A program made the translations under genes and the position numbers. This document shows, one piece after another, positions 29,494 to 38,704 of a stretch of 64,000 nucleotides of DNA. Location of the stretch: assembly GCA_965207565.1 (NCBI GenBank), contig CBDBMQ010000025.1, forward strand, positions 13,239 through 77,238, given 5' to 3'. This stretch comes from Bin80 sp965207565 (GTDB lineage Bacteria > Bacteroidota > Rhodothermia > Rhodothermales > Bin80). The stretch's first letter is position 1. Every line of letters begins with the position of its first letter. The notes under the pieces were generated by a model. That model saw nothing but the letters and a program-made list of their open reading frames with translations. It was not told the DNA's origin and ran no database searches.

Positions 29494-29856
29494 ATGAACG
29501 ACGACTATGGACATGACAGTGGCGATTGGGATGATGCGCCGCATTCAGGCAGCGGATCCCGCTATCGCGACGAAGTATTTTCGAGGAGAGTCCCAGCAGG
29601 ACGACGTACGTACTTCTTTGATGTGAAGGCAACCCGATCCGGTGAAGACTTTTTCATTGTCATCACCGAGAGCAAGCGGGTTGGCGAGCATCGTCACGAA
29701 AAACACAAGATCTTCGTGTATAAGGAAGACTTCGCCAAGTTTATGAAGGGCTTGTACGAGGCAATGGAGGATGTACGGACCGAACGTCTACCGGACTACG
29801 AGTTTTATGGCTACCCGTCTGTTGATTTTCCGCCCAGGGACGACGACAGCAGGTAG
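29494..29856 (+). CDS. DUF3276 family PUR-alpha-like nucleic-acid-binding protein
   Basis: A 120-residue protein from ATG 29494; a TTG three codons earlier is less likely. After an acidic start it contains one PUR repeat: VFSRRVPAGRRTYFFDVKAT, DFFIVITESKR and KIFVYKEDFAKFMKGLYEAM. Bacterial PUR repeats bind single-stranded DNA or RNA as dimers; the cellular role is not established. The family is characteristic of Bacteroidota and relatives. It is 12 bases upstream of hisD. Confidence 0.85.
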   Translation: MNDDYGHDSGDWDDAPHSGSGSRYRDEVFSRRVPAGRRTYFFDVKATRSGEDFFIVITESKRVGEHRHEKHKIFVYKEDFAKFMKGLYEAMEDVRTERLPDYEFYGYPSVDFPPRDDDSR

Positions 29857-29868
29857 TCTGGTTGAGCC

Positions 29869-31134
29869 ATGATCCGCTTGATTGCGCCAGATCAATGGAG
29901 ACGAAAGCCAGTGAGCTTGGATTCTGCATTGGAGGTGCGAGTAGCTAAGGTAATCAAGAAGGTCATGGAGCACGGCGATGCGGCTCTGTTTGATTACACG
30001 AGTCAGTTTGACCGTGTTGAACTCACATCCATCCCCGTGCCTTCTGCGGCATTGGAGTCGGCCTGGGTAGAAGCTGAATCGGCTTGGCAGCGTGCATTTC
30101 AGGACGCCGCCAATAATGTACGTCGATTCCATGCGAGGCAGTGCCGCGAGAGTTGGTATGTGGACGATGGAGATCGTGTCCGTCTAGGACAGCGCATCTT
30201 GCCGGTGGATGCCGCGGGTTTGTATGTCCCTGGTGGAACCGCTGCATACCCGTCCAGTGTTTTAATGACCGCAATCCCTGCTCAGGTGGCAGGAGTTGGC
30301 AACCTGTATCTTGCAAGTCCTCCTGATCCATCTACCGGGCTGCCTCGGCAGGAGGTTTTGGCCGCCGCCTACATGTTGGGAATTGAGAACGTATTTGCGG
30401 TTGGCGGAGCACAGGCCATTGCCGCATTCGCGTTCGGGACGGAGTCCGTCCCGCGGGTAGACAAGATCGTAGGTCCTGGCAGCGCATATGTTACGGCAGC
30501 CAAAAAGCTGGTTTATGGTCATGTAGATATTGATAGTCTTGCCGGTCCCAGTGAATTAGTGGTTCTGGCCGATGCCACTGCTAGACCGGACTGGATTGCG
30601 CACGACCTTCTTGCACAGGCCGAGCACGACGAACTAGCATGTGCAATCCTTGTAACCCCGGATGAAACGATTGCAAAGGCCGTTTGTCAGGCACTTGAAA
30701 AATTTCTACCGCTGATTCCGCGCAGGGATATAGCTGGTTCGGCTCTGAAGGAACATGGTGCAGCGATCATCACTTCTTCAATGGAGGAAGCGATTCACAC
30801 GGTGAATACCATTGCTCCAGAGCATTTGGAGCTCATGATTGCAGATTCCTGGGAGGTTTTGGAGAAAATTCGGCATGCGGGTGCCGTCTTCATTGGTCCG
30901 TGGTCACCGGAGGTGGTTGGAGATTACTATGCAGGTCCGAATCATGTATTGCCGACAGGGGGAGCCGCGAGATTTTCTTCTGCCTTGGGGGTTGATGATT
31001 TTGTTCGGCGCCAGAGTGTGATCAGCTACAGTGAACGGCGTTTAGGGGTCGTAGCCGATGAGATTGCTCTGATGGCACATAGTGAAGGGCTTGATGCCCA
31101 CGCGCGTAGTGTAAAAGCCCGGGTGGAAGATTGA
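29869..31134 (+). CDS. hisD: Histidinol dehydrogenase
   Basis: Catalyses the last two steps of histidine synthesis, L-histidinol to L-histidine with two NAD. The 421 residues are of normal length. Motifs: LYVPGGTAAYPSSVLMTAIP, VGGAQAIAAFAFGTESVP, VDKIVGPGSAYVTAAKKL, IDSLAGPSELVVLAD, and the zinc/active-site QAEHDE. It overlaps hisC by one base (TGATG). Other his genes are not in the window. Confidence 0.97.
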   Translation: MIRLIAPDQWRRKPVSLDSALEVRVAKVIKKVMEHGDAALFDYTSQFDRVELTSIPVPSAALESAWVEAESAWQRAFQDAANNVRRFHARQCRESWYVDDGDRVRLGQRILPVDAAGLYVPGGTAAYPSSVLMTAIPAQVAGVGNLYLASPPDPSTGLPRQEVLAAAYMLGIENVFAVGGAQAIAAFAFGTESVPRVDKIVGPGSAYVTAAKKLVYGHVDIDSLAGPSELVVLADATARPDWIAHDLLAQAEHDELACAILVTPDETIAKAVCQALEKFLPLIPRRDIAGSALKEHGAAIITSSMEEAIHTVNTIAPEHLELMIADSWEVLEKIRHAGAVFIGPWSPEVVGDYYAGPNHVLPTGGAARFSSALGVDDFVRRQSVISYSERRLGVVADEIALMAHSEGLDAHARSVKARVED

Positions 31135-32219
31135 TGACGATTCAGAATCGTGCACTTTCCCAAGTCAAGAGTGAAATCCAAAAACAACATCCCTATAAGG
31201 TCGGAGTCCCTCCCGGGCAAATTACAGTTAAGCTCAATCAGAATGAAAGTCCATTTGACCTGCCGGATGAGTTAAGGGAAGCAGTACTTGAGAACTGGAA
31301 AGAGATCGCCTTTCATCGGTATCCTTCAGAGCAGCCCGATGAGCTTACGAAGTTAATTGCGGATCATATAGGCTGGGATTCAGAAGGAATTATCATTGGG
31401 AACGGATCGAACGAATTGACCTACACGTTGGGATTAACCTTCATCTCTTCGGGCAGAAAAGTGGTGTTGCCTCGCCCGATGTTTTCTTTTTATGAGCGGG
31501 TTGTGGATATCTTTGGGGGAGTGGTCGTGTCCATTACTCCTCGTGATAACCTACAGTTTGACACCTACGGGATTCTAAAAGCGATTCAACAAGTGGCCCC
31601 TTCCGTCGTAGTGATCACCTCTCCAAATAATCCCACGGGCTTAGCATTACCGCTGGCAGAGATTAAAACAATTGCTGAAGCGGCACCGGGACTGGTGCTC
31701 ATTGACGAGGCATATATAGAATTCGCAGATGAAGCTAGTATGCTCACTGCATTGAGGGATTATCCCAATGTGATTCTTCTCAGAACTTTTTCCAAGGCAT
31801 TTGGACTAGCTGGATTACGTATAGGCTACTTGGTCGGGGACCCTGTGTTAATGTCTGAGGTTTTGAAGGTTCGGCCTCCATTCATGATTGACCGTTTCAG
31901 TATAGCTGCAGTAAGGGTACTTCTTTTGCAATCCCACCTCATTCGTGACCGGATAGCACGGATTCGCTCAGAAACGAAGCGTTTAATCCAGACCTTGCAG
32001 CAAATAAAAGGGGTACATGTGCTTGCGGGACAAGCAAATTTTGTTACATTTAAAGTTCCCGGTAACAGTAATGACCTGTTTATGAAACTTGCCGAGTCTG
32101 GTATTTTAGTCCGTGACATGAGTGGGTACCCGGAGTTAAGGGGCTTTTTGCGTGTGAGTGCAGGGGCTCCCGAAGAGAACAGGGTATTCCTACGAGCGTT
32201 GACACGGATAATCCCGTAG
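31134..32219 (+). CDS. hisC: Histidinol-phosphate aminotransferase
   Basis: PLP enzyme that makes histidinol phosphate from imidazole-acetol phosphate. About 361 residues from the ATG overlapping the hisD stop; a TTG three bases earlier is the alternative. Visible: LNQNESPFDLPDEL at the substrate loop, SPNNPTGLALP, LIDEAYIEFADE, the PLP lysine in RTFSKAFGLAGLRIGYLV, and the C-terminal RVSAG. It forms a coupled pair with hisD. Confidence 0.95.
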   Translation: MTIQNRALSQVKSEIQKQHPYKVGVPPGQITVKLNQNESPFDLPDELREAVLENWKEIAFHRYPSEQPDELTKLIADHIGWDSEGIIIGNGSNELTYTLGLTFISSGRKVVLPRPMFSFYERVVDIFGGVVVSITPRDNLQFDTYGILKAIQQVAPSVVVITSPNNPTGLALPLAEIKTIAEAAPGLVLIDEAYIEFADEASMLTALRDYPNVILLRTFSKAFGLAGLRIGYLVGDPVLMSEVLKVRPPFMIDRFSIAAVRVLLLQSHLIRDRIARIRSETKRLIQTLQQIKGVHVLAGQANFVTFKVPGNSNDLFMKLAESGILVRDMSGYPELRGFLRVSAGAPEENRVFLRALTRIIP

Positions 32220-32239
32220 TTCTTTAGCTATAAAGCGCG

Positions 32240-32806
32240 ATGCGAATGCAAGATGGACTTGTTCCAGTAGAAATCGTTGGGCTGTCAACGAGCCCAAGTA
32301 GTGGTGGGGCTTTTGTTTTGATGTTGGGGGAAATAGCTGGAACACGAAAACTTCCGATCGTGGTCGGAGAAAATGAGGCCACCGCCATTGCAATTGGTGT
32401 TGAAAGAAAACGCCCGCCACGTCCCATGTCCCACGACCTTTTGTGTAGTCTGATGGAGCATGCGGGGATGAAAGTGAATGACATTCTGATCGATTCGTTG
32501 GAGGAGGGCACCTTCTTTGCTAAAATTCGATTTTTTCAGAATGGAGAGCACGCCGCATTGGATTCACGCCCAAGTGATGCCGTTGCGGTTGCAGTGCGCC
32601 TGGATGTTGATATTTTGGTATCAGAATCGATTCTCGAAGAGGCAGGGATTCCATCAGGTGAAGACGAAGATATTGCTCCTGAGGAGGCTAAAATACCGGC
32701 ATCTCCGATTGAGCAATTGGAAGAAAAATTAGAGCGTGCCATCGAAGAAGAGGATTATGAGGAAGCTGCACGGGTACGTGACGCCTTGGCAAAGCTGAAG
32801 GAATAG
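32240..32806 (+). CDS. Bifunctional nuclease (BFN/DUF151) with C-terminal UVR motif
   Basis: A 188-residue protein. The BFN/DUF151 domain spans about 8-140 (LMLGEIAGTRKLPIVVGENE, RPMSHDLLCSLMEHAGMKV, LDSRPSDAVAVAVRL). The tail at about 155-188 is a UvrB/UvrC-type motif (EEDYEEAARVRDALAKLKE). Plant and bacterial relatives are reported to have RNase and DNase activity. The BFN plus UVR fusion is common in Bacteroidota-type genomes. It follows hisC by 20 bases. Confidence 0.9.
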   Translation: MRMQDGLVPVEIVGLSTSPSSGGAFVLMLGEIAGTRKLPIVVGENEATAIAIGVERKRPPRPMSHDLLCSLMEHAGMKVNDILIDSLEEGTFFAKIRFFQNGEHAALDSRPSDAVAVAVRLDVDILVSESILEEAGIPSGEDEDIAPEEAKIPASPIEQLEEKLERAIEEEDYEEAARVRDALAKLKE

Positions 32807-32842
32807 TTCCAGATAGAATTAGCTGTCAATTATTCGCTCAAA

Positions 32843-34441
32843 ATGACCCAGACAATGATTCCCTATAAGGGAATGAAGGGAATATCGCGGCTTTTCTCTA
32901 CCTACACAACGGATTATGCTCGGCTATCGGATTACTATGCAGGAGACTGGCGTGAAGACAGCAGTTACGAAGCGGTTGCCCAAAGTCTGACGGCAAGCCC
33001 CGTGGATCGTCAGATATTAGTCAGTGTACTTGAGGAGCAAAATTCCAACTGGAATAATGGGACCCTCGCGTCACAACTTCGCGATCCAGATTCATTAGCA
33101 GTGGTCACCGGCCAACAGGTTGGGATTTTTGGTGGCCCTCTCTACACACTGTACAAGGCCTTGTCCGCTGTTCGGTTAGCGGAGCGTCTGACGAGGGTAC
33201 TTTCCCGGCCCGTCATACCGGTCTTTTGGATTGAAGGAGGGGACCATGATCTTGATGAAGTGCGGCAGATCAGTCTGGCCGGCAGGAAGATATGGTACGA
33301 GGGACACAGACTCCCCGAAACAGGCAATCTTGGCAGCGTGGGATCCCTGGTTTTTAATTCAGAGATTGATCGTGTCCGAGGGGAGTTCATGGACCAACTA
33401 CCAACGACAGAATTCCGGGATGAAGTACTGGAAAGCTACTACTCAGCGTATCACCAAGGAGCCACATTCACCGATGCATTTGCTCATACATTAAAATCTC
33501 TCCTGGGCAGCGATTCGATGGTCTTCATGAACCCGGAAGACTGCCGACTGAAAGAATTGATCGCCCCTCTACTTCGACGTGAATTAAAAGAGTACGCGAC
33601 AACCCATACGGTGTTAAAGGCTACCAGTGACGCTCTGGAAGAGGATTATCATGCACAGATTCATGTCCGTCCCGGGAATGTGTTTCTGCTCAGCGAGTCG
33701 CAGCGGGAAGCATTACATCCAACAGACAACGGCTATAGCCCACAATTTTCCGAAGAGAAGATCATTCCGATTGATCAGATTCACGAAATTCCACCGTGCA
33801 ACCTGAGCCCCAATGTTGTCATGCGGCCGCTTGTACAGGATTCATTATTGCCCACGGTTGCCTATGTAGCGGGTCCGGGAGAGATCGCATATTTTGCTCA
33901 GCTTAAATCGCTATATACTTGGGCAAAGCGCCCGATGCCCATTATTTTTCCACGGGCGAGTCTGACGGTCATTGAGCCAAGGATTGCAAAGCTGATGGAG
34001 CGTCATGATTTGACGGCAGAGGAGTTGGGCAGTGAAATCCCGGAACTCATGCGCAAACGCGTACTGGAAGGGTCAGAGCTTGTGCGAGCGTTCAAAAAGG
34101 CCGAGTTGGTGCTTGATGAGTGTGCGGATGGATTAAGACCGGCAGTGACGGAGGTGGATGTGACGCTGCAACCCACCGTAGAGGCGACTCTAACACAATG
34201 GAGAAAAAATCTCTCGAAGCTGCAACAGCGGGCCGAACGTGCAGAAAAGCGGCGTCATGAACAACTAAAGACTCAAATTGAACACTGCAAAGAGGCGCTG
34301 TATCCCAATGGGAATTTTCAGGAACGGGAATTGTCTGCACTCTATTACCTGACTAAGTACGGCGACAGCTTCCTGAATCAGGTACGCTTGCACCTTAGTA
34401 TTGATTGCGGTGGAGAGCATCAACTTGTGACACTGGTGTAA
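32843..34441 (+). CDS. bshC: Bacillithiol biosynthesis cysteine-adding enzyme BshC
   Basis: Adds cysteine to glucosaminyl malate in the last step of bacillithiol synthesis. The 532 residues match the family. Visible: SLAVVTGQQVGIFGGPLYTL with KALSAVRLAERL just after it, FWIEGGDHDLDEV, YVAGPGEIAYFAQLKSLY, and a C-terminal coiled coil (about 445-490, rich in K/R/E). The end NQVRLHLSIDCGGEHQLVTL is family-like. It implies that this organism uses bacillithiol; bshA and bshB are elsewhere. It converges on the sulfatase gene. Confidence 0.95.
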   Translation: MTQTMIPYKGMKGISRLFSTYTTDYARLSDYYAGDWREDSSYEAVAQSLTASPVDRQILVSVLEEQNSNWNNGTLASQLRDPDSLAVVTGQQVGIFGGPLYTLYKALSAVRLAERLTRVLSRPVIPVFWIEGGDHDLDEVRQISLAGRKIWYEGHRLPETGNLGSVGSLVFNSEIDRVRGEFMDQLPTTEFRDEVLESYYSAYHQGATFTDAFAHTLKSLLGSDSMVFMNPEDCRLKELIAPLLRRELKEYATTHTVLKATSDALEEDYHAQIHVRPGNVFLLSESQREALHPTDNGYSPQFSEEKIIPIDQIHEIPPCNLSPNVVMRPLVQDSLLPTVAYVAGPGEIAYFAQLKSLYTWAKRPMPIIFPRASLTVIEPRIAKLMERHDLTAEELGSEIPELMRKRVLEGSELVRAFKKAELVLDECADGLRPAVTEVDVTLQPTVEATLTQWRKNLSKLQQRAERAEKRRHEQLKTQIEHCKEALYPNGNFQERELSALYYLTKYGDSFLNQVRLHLSIDCGGEHQLVTLV

Positions 34442-34478
34442 TCAGATTTGGCGGAAGATGATTCCGGGGAAGCTTGGC

Positions 34479-35867
34479 TCACTGTGAGCGTAAAGAATCA
34501 AGATCTTCAATGAGCGAAGCTGCAATCTCGGGATAGATTTCGTATTGATTGGTCGTTTCTGCTGGATCCTCATCGAGATTGTACAGTTGCCTGGGTGGAG
34601 CATCCAGGGGGATGTCAACCTGGGTAAAGCCACCGGATCCCTGGCCATCAATCAGTTTCCAGGCTCCTTTCCGAATTGCCAGCATACCATGGACTGACTG
34701 ATGCACCGCCTCTTTGCGGGCCCCGGAACCGCCTAAAAAGACAGGCAGCATACTGAAGCTGTCTTCGCCCTGATGCCGGGTTCCGCCAAGGTCGGCAAGT
34801 GTTGCGAAAAAGTCTGTGTGCACCACGAGTTCATCGGTTACAGAGCCCGTTTCGATTACACCGGGCCATCGGGCAATGAGAGGGACGCGGTGCCCGCCCT
34901 CATGAATGTCTGCTTTCATCCCTCTCCAGGGGTGATTGGCCTGATGTTCAAAGCGTTCCTGAATCTGCTTCGGCCAGTAAGCACCGTTATCACTCGTAAC
35001 GATCAGGAGTGTATTGTCTGCCTGGTGATGTTCAGCCAATGCTTCGACGATTTGTCCGATCGCATCATCAACCATGACGACAAAGTCTCCATACTCACCT
35101 GCCTGACTGGTTCCGATAAACTCATCTGTGGGGAGCCAGGGAGTATGTGGCGCAGCTAAAGGGACATACAGAAAGAACGGGGTTTCTTCTTCTGCGCGTT
35201 CTTTGATATAATTGGATGCTCGTTGAGCAATTTCAGGCAACACATCTATGTGATCAAAATCGGCTGCAATCGCACCGGACCTCCAAAAATTCCCAATGCA
35301 GCAACCAATGGGGTTGTCGGCATATTCCGTTGGGGGTGACGTGGGATGTTCATTTTCAACCCACACATAGGGCGCCATGTCAAGTGAGGCTGGGATGCCA
35401 AAGAAATAATCAAAGCCCAGTGCACGTGGGCCAGGGGCGAGGGGGGCATCATAACGTGTGGAATCCAGGTCTCCGAGTCCTAGATGCCATTTACCGATCG
35501 CAGCGGTGTGGTATCCAGCCTCCGACATTATATCCGCGATGGTGACCCGGCTTGTGTCCATGATCAGAGGAGAGTATCCATGGGTTACGCCAGAGGCCAG
35601 TTCGGGTAATCGCCATGCGTACCGCCCGGTTAATAAGGCATATCGTGTCGGAGTACAAACCCCAGAGGGGGAGTGAGCGTCGGTAAACCGCATACCCTCC
35701 GAAGCAAGTTCATCCATGTTTGGGGTTGGGATGCCAGAGTCGGAATTATAGCTCCCGAGATCACCATACCCCATATCATCTGCCATGATGATCACTACAT
35801 TGGTTTTTTCCGGTGGATTACAGCTTATAAGAAAAGCGATAAGGGTAAATAGTATCGTACGGATCAT
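34479..35867 (-). CDS. Lipoprotein arylsulfatase
   Basis: Sulfatase of 462 residues from the ATG at 35867, which gives a proper lipoprotein leader (MIRTILFTLIAFLISC, Cys16); the frame is open for 36 more codons upstream but with no leader character. Metal ligands ADD lie near residues 29-31. The formylglycine site is C71-T-P-T-R75 in SGVCTPTRYALLTGRYAWR. Other conserved blocks are IGKWHLG and VTSDNG. It needs a maturase that is not in the window. The likely job is removal of sulfate from algal or animal polysaccharides, as in marine relatives; the substrate is inferred only. Confidence 0.93.
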   Translation of the reverse strand: MIRTILFTLIAFLISCNPPEKTNVVIIMADDMGYGDLGSYNSDSGIPTPNMDELASEGMRFTDAHSPSGVCTPTRYALLTGRYAWRLPELASGVTHGYSPLIMDTSRVTIADIMSEAGYHTAAIGKWHLGLGDLDSTRYDAPLAPGPRALGFDYFFGIPASLDMAPYVWVENEHPTSPPTEYADNPIGCCIGNFWRSGAIAADFDHIDVLPEIAQRASNYIKERAEEETPFFLYVPLAAPHTPWLPTDEFIGTSQAGEYGDFVVMVDDAIGQIVEALAEHHQADNTLLIVTSDNGAYWPKQIQERFEHQANHPWRGMKADIHEGGHRVPLIARWPGVIETGSVTDELVVHTDFFATLADLGGTRHQGEDSFSMLPVFLGGSGARKEAVHQSVHGMLAIRKGAWKLIDGQGSGGFTQVDIPLDAPPRQLYNLDEDPAETTNQYEIYPEIAASLIEDLDSLRSQ

Positions 35868-36061
35868 TGGCGAAGTTCTTATGTTCGGGGAAAAATTTGT
35901 TGTGCACACGAAATTAAGGAATTTGGGGTTTATGCCCCAAGAAAAAAAATCCACGGCAACGTCAAATTTGCGCATAGTGTTTTGCCTAGGCTGGCGAATT
36001 TTCCTGATCGGATCGGGGCATGTGTTTTACAGGAAGTCAAGCCGAGCCTTGTTCCATCGGG

Positions 36062-36928
36062 TTATCGTTTACAGAATTGCAACAAAGCAAGTGCAGATTG
36101 GACAGAATCTTCTTCATGTACAAGTTCGCCTGCCTCAACCCATCCAAGTGCTGTAGGTGCATTGGTAGCGGGATGTTCTTCACAGGTGATTTTTCCAGAA
36201 TATCGTTTTGGCGGCATAGATAGAGTATTCGTAGCGATTGGAACGGTTCTGAACGGTACCTTATCAATGCATGTGGGGAGTTCCATCTCCACTTTCGGGC
36301 AGTTTCGAAGGATTCTAGATAATACCGCCGCTTCTTCCTCGTCCACCGTGAGGCCATACTTGCGCTTGACTTCCACGATCGTGTTTGCATACCAGCAACG
36401 GTTATTCGGTGGGAGCCATTCGCTCGCATCTTTTGCAATCTTCTGGCGGCGATTCAGGAAGGGGGCAGCATGGGTAAGGTTCAGTAGATCTTCTGCAAAA
36501 TCCTTTCGAACCTGAGCCGTAGCGGCACATAGACCTGAATCGTGCGCTTCCGAGCGAGCCACGATGTGTTCAATATCGGTTTGTCGGATGGACACAAAAC
36601 ATCTCATGCTGTAGGGTGAAAAGAATCCACCCTGGCGGATTGAAATGTCCGGTTCCACGGACTGGGAGTAAGGGTAGTCCTGGCTTCTATAAGGGCTGCA
36701 GCGATTTTCCGGGCGGATCGGGATCCCCCGAAATGTATCTCCTGTGGATTGTGCCAGTACGGCAGGTGGGAGGATGATCAAAAATGCAAGCAACCCTGCG
36801 AGGCAGGTGTGCCTTGTTACCCCTCGGCTTCTTTGTTTGAGTAGGATTTGGGGGAGGGAAGTCCATGGAGCACACCAACTCGAGCGAATGTTCGCATGTG
36901 TTCTTATTCGATCTAAGGCCAATGGCAT
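36062..36928 (-). CDS. Secreted HNH endonuclease-like protein (DUF1524/GmrSD-C type)
   Basis: A 288-residue protein from the ATG at 36928 (frame open to 37009). A 40-residue basic N-terminus precedes a hydrophobic signal segment ending PPAVLAQS. The mature part has the HNH order: DIEHIVARSEAHDSG (118-132), then DLLNLTHAAPFLNR with KIAKDASEWLP, then NRCWYANTIVEVKRKYGL. This is the DUF1524 pattern found in GmrSD C-termini and in secreted Streptomyces nucleases. Several cysteines (CSPY, RCF, LCA, RCWY, NCP, PTCI, ITCEE) suggest disulfides and export. Likely role: extracellular nucleic acid degradation. Confidence 0.75.
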   Translation of the reverse strand: MPLALDRIRTHANIRSSWCAPWTSLPQILLKQRSRGVTRHTCLAGLLAFLIILPPAVLAQSTGDTFRGIPIRPENRCSPYRSQDYPYSQSVEPDISIRQGGFFSPYSMRCFVSIRQTDIEHIVARSEAHDSGLCAATAQVRKDFAEDLLNLTHAAPFLNRRQKIAKDASEWLPPNNRCWYANTIVEVKRKYGLTVDEEEAAVLSRILRNCPKVEMELPTCIDKVPFRTVPIATNTLSMPPKRYSGKITCEEHPATNAPTALGWVEAGELVHEEDSVQSALALLQFCKR

Positions 36929-37290
36929 GGTGCAGTATGAAAGGTGGGGATAGCGAATGCAGGATTGAATTACAACTTTTAATCGGGATGAGGTAAAATC
37001 CAGTACCACTGAAAGATCATAGAGAAGTGAATCCGGGAGGTATTCACGCTGGGGTTATGATTCAAAATGATGTTTCGTCTGCAAAGGGTTTAGACAAATT
37101 TACCAAAGAGTCGCCAACTAATTCTGAGTGAACCGATGCGGCGACTTTCGTTTAGCGTTCTACGCACTTCGCGTCTCTGATTCCTAAGGTCGAACTACCA
37201 TTCTGCAAGCTTGATGCGATCCTATTGAAGCCAGCCAACCAGATCATGTTGCCAGAGTCCTGCATCAACCGTCCGAAGAACTTGTGGCAG
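36929..37290. other. Gene-free gap with inverted repeat
   Basis: No gene with support; 36929-37009 is in frame with the HNH gene but lacks features. A 7-bp perfect stem, AGTCGCC (37109-37115) and GGCGACT (37140-37146), extends by a G-U and an A-U pair around a 24-base loop. Read on the minus strand it lies after the TPR gene and could be a weak terminator, but the following T run is poor. Confidence 0.3.
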
Positions 37291-38085
37291 TTAGTTGTCT
37301 GATGCGGCAGCTTCGAGTTTTTCCAGAGAGGGAATCAAGTCTTGTGAGACCCATCCGAATTCTGGGTTGATCTCAAGGGCCCGTTCGAAAGCGTTCCGGG
37401 CGTCCATAAGGTCTCCGCGATCCATGTAAACGATTCCCAGTCGTGCATAGGCCTCATCGTGCCCCCAAGAGGGCAGAAGGGGGTTATCAATGACTTCTTC
37501 GGCAAGGAGGCTTGCTGCTTCTTTCAATGCATCCTCAGCGCGGTCCTTGTCACCCCCTGCAATCCCGGGAAGGGAGTAATCAACAATTCCCCCCATTAGG
37601 ATTACTCTGGGGTTCTTCGGTTCCAGTTCAATGGCCTTGGCCTTGGCCAGCCGATACTTCCGACTTAAGCCTATGGCTTTCAGTGGTCTCACAGAAATTT
37701 TGTGTAGATATGCAGTAGAAAGAAAGATCCATCCATCTGCAAGTGTTGGATCCAGCTCTACGACCGCTTCCATATGTTGAATGGCATTGTTGATATGGCC
37801 GACGAGATCCCGTTTTCGCTCAGATGCATGCCCTTCTGTAATCATATTGGCCAGAGCACTGGATGCAGATCCCGCATAATAATGAGCCCAGACGGAAAGG
37901 TCATCATCTTCGGGGATCTGTTCCAGGATCCCAAGTGCTCTCAGAATCTGGTCATAATCCATCTTGTTTGATCCATCTTCGAGTAGCGCCATTCCTTCGA
38001 GAAGCGTCTCTTCGGTAGATTGCGCCTGTGTTGCTACGTTGAATAGCAAAAGGCTGAAAAGAGTAACAGTTACCAGGTATTTCAT
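37291..38085 (-). CDS. Exported TPR-repeat protein
   Basis: A 264-residue protein from ATG 38085 (six codons inside the longest frame), with a signal peptide ending VATQAQS. The mature part is alpha-helical. One clear TPR lies near the C-terminus (AYARLGIVYMDRGDLMDARN with AFERALEINPEFGWV) and weaker ones at about 85-160 (MEAVVELDPTLADGWIFLST, then AKAKAIELEPKNPRVILMGG). Such periplasmic TPR proteins are scaffolds; the partner is unknown. It is followed by no gene on the same strand for 360 bases. Confidence 0.75.
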   Translation of the reverse strand: MKYLVTVTLFSLLLFNVATQAQSTEETLLEGMALLEDGSNKMDYDQILRALGILEQIPEDDDLSVWAHYYAGSASSALANMITEGHASERKRDLVGHINNAIQHMEAVVELDPTLADGWIFLSTAYLHKISVRPLKAIGLSRKYRLAKAKAIELEPKNPRVILMGGIVDYSLPGIAGGDKDRAEDALKEAASLLAEEVIDNPLLPSWGHDEAYARLGIVYMDRGDLMDARNAFERALEINPEFGWVSQDLIPSLEKLEAAASDN

Positions 38086-38704
38086 TGTATTTCGTTCTGC
38101 CAAATAGTAGATGTCGTCAAGTTCTTTGTTCCTCCAACTCAGATCAGATTTTGTTCAATATCGGTTCAAAGGTTAACCTGAAACCCAAGTGAAGGTAAAA
38201 CTTACACGAAAGACTGGCTCCAAAGTTTTCCAGTCAGCAAGGACAGATCAGTCAGATACCTGATTCTTGATGTAAGAGACATGCTTCCTGATGAATTTTT
38301 CAATTAACGGGGCCCCACTGGGATGCACCGGAAGGTCCCCAAAATCGTTGGTTAAGGGAGGCGTGATATAGCCCTTTCGACTTATATCTCATCCCATGGA
38401 TTCCGAACATCTTTGGATGCATGGTTCGTAGTTATCCGTAAAATCTCCCAGGGGGACTTGATGCAATATCTGGCTGATTTCTTTGATCTTTCATTCCATT
38501 GCAGCGATTCAGGTATTGGATAATGGATAACCTTGGAGAAATAACTCCCAAGTCAGTCTGAAAATAACTGTAAATGCAGGGGGCATCATTCAAAATATCT
38601 CCAATCCAATATTGTTTCCACTATATTTAATGAAGAGTCACTTTGGTAAAGCCCAAATTCAATCATCCCACTAATTGTGGTGGAGTTCCGTTCTGTAATC
38701 CAAA
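38086..38704. other. Long non-coding gap before adhesin array
   Basis: About 600 bases with no supported gene. It must carry divergent promoters for the TPR gene (minus) and the first adhesin (plus). A 55-codon open stretch at 38356-38520 contains HGFRTS, which I do not accept as an integrase. No repeat of note. Confidence 0.4.

Noticed and set aside
38356..38523. Open stretch containing HGFRTSLDAWF, like the HGFR box of tyrosine recombinases
   Set aside because: No start codon, only 55 codons, no upstream catalytic arginine domain and no downstream H-x-x-R or tyrosine motif; chance resemblance is more likely.
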